Assembly: GCA_003447295.1 (NCBI GenBank)
Contig: DLZQ01000041.1
Coordinates: 1-10,179, forward strand
Reading direction: 5' to 3'
DNA: 10,179 bases
From: Lachnospiraceae bacterium
GTDB taxonomy: Bacteria; Bacillota; Clostridia; Lachnospirales; Lachnospiraceae
Shown here piece by piece: positions 5,857-10,179 of this stretch (positions are counted from its first letter, which is position 1; every line of letters begins with the position of its first letter). The notes below the pieces were generated by a model that was given only the letters and a program-made list of their open reading frames with translations, was not told the origin of the DNA and searched no databases. The position numbers were made by a program, and so were the translations under genes.

Positions 5857-6765
5857 TTATTGGTTTGCACTGTCTGCATCAATTACCGATTGGATCTGCT
5901 GCATCAGGGAGTCATAGTTATCCTGGTTATCAATTCCCCCAAGGATCGGATCTCCTACAATATTGCCATTCCTATCCACAAGTATTGTTGTAGGAAATGC
6001 CATAATATCAGAGGCATATTTACCTGCATCGGAAGCAGAGTCAATGGAAAGATTGCGGTACTGTGCACCCTGGCTTTCAAGAACGGATGCAGCTTCTTTT
6101 ATGGCAGCTTCATTGCCATCGAAGGTTTCGGTATTGATGCCGATTACTTCGCCGCCCATTGCTTTGAGCGTATTGTTTAATTCGTTCAGCTTAGACAACT
6201 CAGCAACACAGGGCTTACAGCCGGTAAACCAGAAATTGACAACGGTTACTGCATTGCCGGAAAACAGGCTTTCATCGACAGAATTACCATCAAAATCCTG
6301 ACCGGAGAACTTCCGGAAGGGAGAGGCAGCTTCGGAATTGTTTCCCGGAGCAGTATTATCGGCTGTGGTAGTTCCCTGTCCCAGTTCTGCTATCTGTTCT
6401 TCGATTTTCCGTATGGTTTCAATATCATCCGTAAGTGTTTTCAATTCATCCTCTGTAAAGGAGTCCTTGTTCGCTTCGACGGTATCAGCCAGATAATCAG
6501 CATAATTTGCGTTGGGATCAGCATTACTTTTGCTCATCATGCCGAATACCTTGTTCCATACAGCCTCATGATCAGCAAAAAGCTGGTTCTCCTGCTGATA
6601 CAGATCATCCAGCGCGGTGTTGGAGCTGTCTGTGGATACTGTGCCGGTTTCCGTCAGAGACTCATTGGTTTTGTCCGTGCCGGCAGCATCCGTTGCGCCG
6701 CAGGCTGTAAGCAATAAAGCTATGCAGAGTGTTAAAATAGTAAGAAATTTTTTGTTTGTTTTCAT
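5857..6765 (-). CDS. TlpA/ResA-like thioredoxin-family lipoprotein
   Basis: A 302-residue extracytoplasmic thiol-redox lipoprotein. It has a lipoprotein signal (KTNKK, hydrophobic core, lipobox LLTAC with lipidated Cys22), a Thr/Ser-rich linker, a helical Glu/Asp-rich segment (about 50-130) of unknown function, a second linker, and a thioredoxin fold of the TlpA/redoxin type (about 148-298). The active site is WFTGCKPC with Cys183 and Cys186, and the cis-Pro loop is AFPTT (Pro258). Such proteins reduce disulphides outside the membrane, for example in cytochrome c maturation or protein repair, and need electrons from a membrane partner, normally CcdA/DsbD. Here the gene lies 33 nt after the NapH-like 4Fe-4S protein on the same strand, suggesting that protein supplies the electrons. 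The ATG follows AAAGGAG by 9 nt. The N-terminal helical region before the redoxin domain is unusually long for ResA. Confidence 0.9.
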   Translation of the reverse strand: MKTNKKFLTILTLCIALLLTACGATDAAGTDKTNESLTETGTVSTDSSNTALDDLYQQENQLFADHEAVWNKVFGMMSKSNADPNANYADYLADTVEANKDSFTEDELKTLTDDIETIRKIEEQIAELGQGTTTADNTAPGNNSEAASPFRKFSGQDFDGNSVDESLFSGNAVTVVNFWFTGCKPCVAELSKLNELNNTLKAMGGEVIGINTETFDGNEAAIKEAASVLESQGAQYRNLSIDSASDAGKYASDIMAFPTTILVDRNGNIVGDPILGGIDNQDNYDSLMQQIQSVIDADSANQ

Positions 6766-6798
6766 GATTAAAATCTCCTTTAAGTAATAGTAACAAGA

Positions 6799-7671
6799 TT
6801 ATTTTCCCATAAACCGGTAGTGGATCGCATCCGTGGGACAAGCCTTGATGCAGGCTCCGCACCGTATGCATTCCGGGTGGTCTGGATGCTTGCACACATC
6901 CACATCCATTTTACATACCTTTGAACATCGACCACAACCGATACATTTGCTGTCCTCTACCTTAATATTAAGAAGGCTGACCTTATTAAACAGTGAGTAG
7001 ATCGCACCAAGAGGACAGATCCATTTACAGAAGGGTCTGTAAAATAAAATGCTTAACACGACAACTGTAATTAAAATAAAGCATTTAAAAGAAAAGAGTT
7101 TTCCAAGTGCGGACCGTATGGCTGCATTTCCCAGAGAAAGCGGGATCGCTCCCTCCAGAACGCCCTGTGGACAAATATATTTACAGAAAAAGGGGTCGCC
7201 CATTCCTATAGAGTTCGTTACGAGCAGCGGCAGAAGGATAACGAAAACGATAAGAATCATATATTTCAGATATCTTAGCGGCTTCAGTCCGGCTGTGGAA
7301 AATTTTTTCCCCGGGATTTTATGAAGTAAATCCTGAAACCAACCAAACGGACACAAAAAACCACATATAAATCTTCCAAGTGTCACACCCAGTAAAATAA
7401 AAAATCCCGTGACGTAATATGAAAATTTAAATCGGGAGGATCCGATCACCGCCTGGAATGCGCCAATGGGGCATGCTCCTGTGGCGGCAGGACAGGAATA
7501 GCAGTTTAATCCCGGTACACATACGGTCTTAGCGTTTCCCTGATATATTTTTCCCTTAAAAAAATTAGGGATGTGAATATTAGTAAGCAGTGTGGCAGCA
7601 GCCTGTATCCATCCGCGTATCCCGGCTACCTGCCCTGACAATGATTTTTTTCTCTTATCCAATTCCAACAC
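6799..7671 (-). CDS. NapH/NosR-like polytopic 4Fe-4S membrane protein
   Basis: A 290-residue protein combining membrane segments (around 85-103, 133-153, 195-212) with many Cys motifs. In order: CVPGLNCYSCPAATGACP (Cys51, 57, 60, 67), then CGFLCP (103, 107), CKYICP (163, 167) and CKWICP (215, 219), the CX3CP pairs typical of the NapH/NosR/RdxA membrane family. A C-terminal 2[4Fe-4S] ferredoxin domain follows (Cys243, 246, 249, 253 and Cys268, 271, 274, 278). Relatives pass electrons across or along the membrane. With CXXC and TlpA-like neighbours it probably delivers low-potential electrons to extracytoplasmic thiols. The start is uncertain: GTG at 7671 lies only 1 nt after GGAG (7676-7673); TTG at 7668 and TTG at 7662 are alternatives at 4 and 10 nt. 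It overlaps the upstream small gene by about 17 nt, implying translational coupling. Confidence 0.88.
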   Translation of the reverse strand: MLELDKRKKSLSGQVAGIRGWIQAAATLLTNIHIPNFFKGKIYQGNAKTVCVPGLNCYSCPAATGACPIGAFQAVIGSSRFKFSYYVTGFFILLGVTLGRFICGFLCPFGWFQDLLHKIPGKKFSTAGLKPLRYLKYMILIVFVILLPLLVTNSIGMGDPFFCKYICPQGVLEGAIPLSLGNAAIRSALGKLFSFKCFILITVVVLSILFYRPFCKWICPLGAIYSLFNKVSLLNIKVEDSKCIGCGRCSKVCKMDVDVCKHPDHPECIRCGACIKACPTDAIHYRFMGK

Positions 7672-7795
7672 ACTCCAGACATAATTTTATTGCTTTACCA
7701 AGCACGACAGCAGCTTCGCCTCTGACTGCACCGTAGCCGATCATAGTGATTCCGGTGACGAGCAGAACGATCTGAGATATTTTCCTACACTTCAA
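7655..7795 (-). CDS. Small CXXC membrane protein (46 aa, CD1871A-like), TTG start
   Basis: A small protein with a basic N-terminus (MKCRK), one hydrophobic segment (about residues 6-22) and a C-terminal half GEAAVVLGKAIKLCLECVGIG containing CLEC (Cys39-Cys42). Positive charges at the N-terminus predict that the CXXC faces outside, where the TlpA-like protein works. I recall a family of ~45-residue Clostridia proteins named after C. difficile CD1871A with the same Arg-Gly-Glu and CLEC-Gly-Ile-Gly ending, found near TlpA and 4Fe-4S genes; this is recollection, not a search. The TTG at 7795 is 10 nt after AAAGGAG (upstream arm around 7811-7805). In-frame extension to an ATG at 7909 would run through the divergent promoters and is unlikely. 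It is first in the redox operon and overlaps the next gene. It may be a redox shuttle or a subunit of the 4Fe-4S protein. Confidence 0.78.
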   Translation of the reverse strand: MKCRKISQIVLLVTGITMIGYGAVRGEAAVVLGKAIKLCLECVGIG

Positions 7796-7827
7796 GTTAT
7801 TGTTACTCCTTTCGATCGTGGTATTTA

Positions 7828-7856
7828 TTGACCAGTTGACTTCTCTATTATACAAT
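7828..7856 (+). promoter_or_regulatory. Candidate promoter of the two-component operon
   Basis: TTGACC (7828-7833) and TACAAT (7851-7856) are separated by 17 nt, each one base from consensus. Transcription would begin near 7863, inside the 11-bp repeat at 7859-7880, and about 33 nt before the response regulator start. Its -10 overlaps the -10 of the opposing redox-operon promoter by two bases, so the two are likely to compete, and a regulator bound at the repeat could repress its own synthesis. Confidence 0.6.
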
Positions 7857-7880
7857 AATTGTTGTAAAATCTTTGTTAAG
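7847..7880 (-). promoter_or_regulatory. Candidate regulator-activated promoter of the redox operon with OmpR/PhoB-type direct repeat
   Basis: On the minus strand a perfect -10 TATAAT (7852-7847) has no -35 hexamer at 16-18 nt. In its place are two 11-bp units, CTTAACAAAGA (7880-7870) and TTTTACAACAA (7869-7859), which match at 7 of 11 positions with 7-mer cores TTAACAA and TTTACAA exactly one helical turn apart. The second 7-mer ends 9 nt before the -10. OmpR/PhoB-family regulators bind tandem 11-bp repeats and replace the -35 in this geometry. The response regulator is encoded immediately next door. Inferred by eye. Confidence 0.5.
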
Positions 7881-7895
7881 GGCGGGGAAGGAATT

Positions 7896-8576
7896 TTGAG
7901 ATTATTCATTGTTGAGGATGAAAAAGAAATATGTGATACGGTTGCGAAAAGTCTGTATGACGCAGGATATGAGGTGGATACCTGTTATGATGGGGAAGAA
8001 GCTCTTGCAGGTATCCTGACGGAGAACTATGATCTGGTCGTTCTTGATCTGAATCTGCCCGGAATGGATGGAATGGAGATCCTGAAGGAGCTCAGGCAGG
8101 AAAATGAGGAGACGAAGGTTCTTATATTATCTGCAAGAGGGCAGATAGCGGATAAGGTTGAGGCACTGGATGCAGGGGCGAATGATTATATGGAAAAACC
8201 ATTCCATTTGCAGGAGCTTGAGGCACGCATCAGAAGCCTGACCAGAAGGAAGTTTGTGCAGAAGGATGTATGTCTGGAAAGCGGTGAGATAAAGTTCGAT
8301 ACCGTAAGGCGTGAGGCTTATGCAAAAGGAGAAATGGTATCCCTGACAAGAAAAGAAAATGGTATTCTGGAATATCTGCTTCTGAACATGGGCAGACCGG
8401 TAAGTCAGGAGGAATTGATGGAGCATGTCTGGGATGCATCTGTGGATAGCTTTAGCGGAGCGATCAGAGTACACATGTCTTCCCTTAGAAAAAAGCTTAA
8501 GGCTGTGCTGGGATATGATCCGATTCTGAATAAGGTGGGAGAAGGGTATAAAATACGAGAGGAGTCCGATAGATGA
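7896..8576 (+). CDS. OmpR/PhoB-family response regulator, TTG start
   Basis: A 226-residue transcription regulator. The receiver domain (1-~115) shows the acidic pocket Glu7/Asp8 in IVEDE, phosphoacceptor Asp51 in VVLDLNLPGMDG, Ser79 in ILSARG and Lys101 in MEKPF. The C-terminal winged-helix domain (about 125-222) includes SLTRKENGILEYLL and a recognition region with FSGAIRVHMSSLRKKL, ending in VGEGYKI, all typical of OmpR-type members. The TTG at 7896 is chosen because it yields the canonical MRLFIVEDE start just after GGGGAAGGA; a longer in-frame reading from 7800 would cross the promoter region. The histidine kinase starts in the ATGA overlap at its end. It probably controls the divergent redox operon and itself through the repeat at 7859-7880. 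It lacks a signature that would tell the stimulus. Confidence 0.94.
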   Translation: MRLFIVEDEKEICDTVAKSLYDAGYEVDTCYDGEEALAGILTENYDLVVLDLNLPGMDGMEILKELRQENEETKVLILSARGQIADKVEALDAGANDYMEKPFHLQELEARIRSLTRRKFVQKDVCLESGEIKFDTVRREAYAKGEMVSLTRKENGILEYLLLNMGRPVSQEELMEHVWDASVDSFSGAIRVHMSSLRKKLKAVLGYDPILNKVGEGYKIREESDR

Positions 8577-9715
8577 AAAAAATGTCGCTGCAGTGGAGAC
8601 TTACCTGCATCATTACATTATATATAGCGGTGATATGTGGATGCGTGACGATGCTTGTCTATAAAAACGGTGTGTATTATATGGATTCCCTGCAAGAGGC
8701 TGTGGATACACGGGGAGATGATCAGCCGGACGATGCGGAGGAAATATATATCAGCATTCCGGAGGACAAGTGGGATGAGTTCGCCAATGACTTTTCTGTC
8801 CAGGTCTATAATAATAAGGCAGATTACAGGAAAAACAGCTTGATCATTTCAGCAGTATTGGCTCTTCTGGGTGGAGTGGCTACCTATTTTATAAGTGGGC
8901 ATGCACTCAGACCGATCAGAGAGTTTTCTGACAAGATCGAAAAGGTGCAGGCGCAAAATCTGGCAGATTCACGGATAGAAGAAAATCAGGTGAAGGAACT
9001 GAACCAGCTTAGCGTTTCGTATAACCGGATGCTGGAACGTCTCTCTGATGCATTTGAGATACAGAGACAATTTACTGCAAATGCAGCCCATGAGCTTCGT
9101 ACGCCATTAGCCCTGATGCAGGTACAGCTTGATCTGTATCATTCCAACAGTCATCCGGGCAATGATGCAGACACGGTACAGATGATAAAGATGGTTACCG
9201 AACAGAACGACAGACTCAACAAAATGGTAAAGACACTTCTCGATATGAGCGAACTCCAGACGGTAGGACGGGATGATGAAATTGTCTTAGATGCTCTGGT
9301 GGATGAGGTATTGGAGGATCTGGAACCTCTCGCAGAGGGAAAAAATATAAGACTGATCGGAAAATGTAAGGATATAACGATGGTCGGAAGTGATATCCTT
9401 ATTTACCGACTGGTATACAATCTTGTTGAGAATGCCATAAAATATAATCATTCGGGCGGGCAGGTCACAGTAACCGCAGACCGCAAGGAAAAACATGTAT
9501 ATCTGTCAGTGGAGGATACTGGAACCGGAATCCCTGAGGAACTTAAGGAACGCGTATTTGAACCGTTTTTCCGGGTGGATAAATCCAGAAGCCGTGAACT
9601 TGGTGGAGTAGGACTGGGACTTGCCCTGGTCCGTGAAATTGTAAGAGTGCATGATGGCAGTATTACGGTGAAGTCCAATCCATCCGGAGGGACGATCTTC
9701 GAGGTGGTTTTGTAA
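8573..9715 (+). CDS. Membrane sensor histidine kinase
   Basis: A 380-residue kinase partnering the upstream response regulator: ATGA overlap, GAGGAG 8 nt before its ATG. Transmembrane segment 1 covers about 9-29, a short extracytoplasmic loop about 30-88, and transmembrane segment 2 about 89-108, followed by HAMP (about 108-160). The HisKA domain has phosphoacceptor His173 in AAHELRTPLA. The ATPase domain has the N box NLVENAIKYN (Asn287), the G1 box DTGTGIP (Asp315) and a G2-like GGVGLGLALVREI (344-356). The sensor loop is small and very acidic (RGDDQPDDAEE near 48-57) with no Cys, so direct thiol sensing outside seems unlikely. Cations or cell-envelope cues are possible. Every catalytic box is intact. 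Confidence 0.94.
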   Translation: MKKMSLQWRLTCIITLYIAVICGCVTMLVYKNGVYYMDSLQEAVDTRGDDQPDDAEEIYISIPEDKWDEFANDFSVQVYNNKADYRKNSLIISAVLALLGGVATYFISGHALRPIREFSDKIEKVQAQNLADSRIEENQVKELNQLSVSYNRMLERLSDAFEIQRQFTANAAHELRTPLALMQVQLDLYHSNSHPGNDADTVQMIKMVTEQNDRLNKMVKTLLDMSELQTVGRDDEIVLDALVDEVLEDLEPLAEGKNIRLIGKCKDITMVGSDILIYRLVYNLVENAIKYNHSGGQVTVTADRKEKHVYLSVEDTGTGIPEELKERVFEPFFRVDKSRSRELGGVGLGLALVREIVRVHDGSITVKSNPSGGTIFEVVL

Positions 9716-9745
9716 ATTGCAGCAGAACGGGGTGTTTGAAGAAGT

Positions 9746-10179
9746 ATGATCAGAGTATTACAAAAAGCAGATATCGAACGAGTTGTTGATATATGGTTAG
9801 ATACCAACTTAAAAGCACATTATTTTATTCCGGGTCAATATTGGAAAAACAATATTGATTTAGTGAAAGAAATGTTGCCACAGGCAGAGGTCTATGTGTA
9901 TGAGGATGACTGCCAGATAGAAGGCTTTATAGGGTTAAATGATGAATATATGGAAGGCATTTTTGTCCGTGATGAAATGCAGTCGCAGGGTATAGGTAAG
10001 CTCCTGTTGAATTTTGTAAAAGAAAAAAAGACAAAATTATACTTAAATGTTTACCAAAATAATACACGTGCAATTCACTTTTATCAACGAGAAGGTTTTG
10101 AAATCCAACGAGAAGGATTGGATGAAGTTACCGGGGAAAAAGACTATGTAATGGTATGGCAGCGTGGAAATTCTTTGTA
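9746..10179 (+). CDS. GNAT N-acetyltransferase, YiaC-like (runs to window edge)
   Basis: An open reading frame of 144 complete codons from ATG 9746, ending with 'ta' at the window edge, which could be the start of a stop codon or of a Tyr codon. It begins MIRVLQKADIERVVDIWLDT and shows GNAT motif A, IFVRDEMQSQGIGKLLL (the QxxGxG-type acetyl-CoA loop), and motif B, LNVYQNNTRAIHFYQREGF. The overall layout, including the HYFIPGQYW segment near residue 30, resembles E. coli YiaC, an acetyltransferase of about 146 residues, so the gene is probably almost complete. It transfers acetyl from acetyl-CoA to an amine, perhaps protein lysines; the target is unknown. The ribosome binding site is weak (GAAG). 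It starts 30 nt after the kinase on the same strand with no terminator between, yet it is noticeably more A/T-rich than the genes before it, which may indicate separate origin. Confidence 0.88.
   Translation, partial: MIRVLQKADIERVVDIWLDTNLKAHYFIPGQYWKNNIDLVKEMLPQAEVYVYEDDCQIEGFIGLNDEYMEGIFVRDEMQSQGIGKLLLNFVKEKKTKLYLNVYQNNTRAIHFYQREGFEIQREGLDEVTGEKDYVMVWQRGNSL

Noticed and set aside
7800..7895. Extended response regulator beginning at 7800
   Set aside because: It crosses both divergent promoters. The receiver domain begins exactly at the TTG at 7896.
1..10179. Mobile elements, CRISPR arrays, tRNA/rRNA genes or phage attachment sites
   Set aside because: No transposase or integrase motifs, no regularly spaced repeats, and no cloverleaf or ribosomal RNA signature seen on either strand.

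Overview
The window looks like chromosomal DNA from an anaerobic, gut-type Firmicute (class Clostridia, most likely a Lachnospiraceae relative). Signs are the archaeal/eukaryote-type prolyl-tRNA synthetase common in that group, strong AGGAGG-like ribosome binding sites, mid-to-low GC, TTG/GTG starts, and ferredoxin-like and thiol-redox membrane proteins with no haem-type respiratory genes. I see no transposase, integrase, CRISPR array, tRNA or rRNA.

Layout. Positions 1-648 (+) hold the 3' part of proS, followed by a bulged hairpin with a T-tract (704-761). Positions 792-2782 (+) hold two unrelated-looking alpha/beta hydrolases in tandem. Position 2828-3805 (+) is a DnaQ-fold 3'-5' exonuclease with a Cys-rich tail, ending in a strong terminator (3811-3851). 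Running on the minus strand from about 5821 down to 3827 is a metal-efflux transcription unit: a near-consensus sigma-70 promoter, a yybP-ykoY-type Mn2+ riboswitch whose P1 helix overlaps an intrinsic terminator, a CaCA-family cation antiporter, and a UPF0016/TMEM165 (GDT1-like) transporter. The sequence predicts that high Mn2+ lets RNA polymerase read through into both transporters.

Positions 5857-7795 (minus) form a second unit: a 46-residue membrane protein with a CXXC, a NapH-like polytopic 4Fe-4S protein, and a TlpA/ResA-like thioredoxin lipoprotein. Together they look like a relay carrying electrons from cytoplasmic ferredoxin-type centres across the membrane to extracytoplasmic thiols. 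Divergently transcribed is an OmpR-type two-component system (7896-9715, +). The roughly 100-bp divergent region carries back-to-back promoters and an 11-bp direct repeat of the kind bound by OmpR/PhoB regulators, placed to activate the redox operon. The window ends in a YiaC-like GNAT acetyltransferase (9746 to the edge), visibly more AT-rich than its neighbours.

The two most informative regions are the riboswitch-controlled antiporter pair and the redox-relay/two-component module. The components belong to known families. The particular pairings, the antiporter's substrate and the relay's targets are inference.
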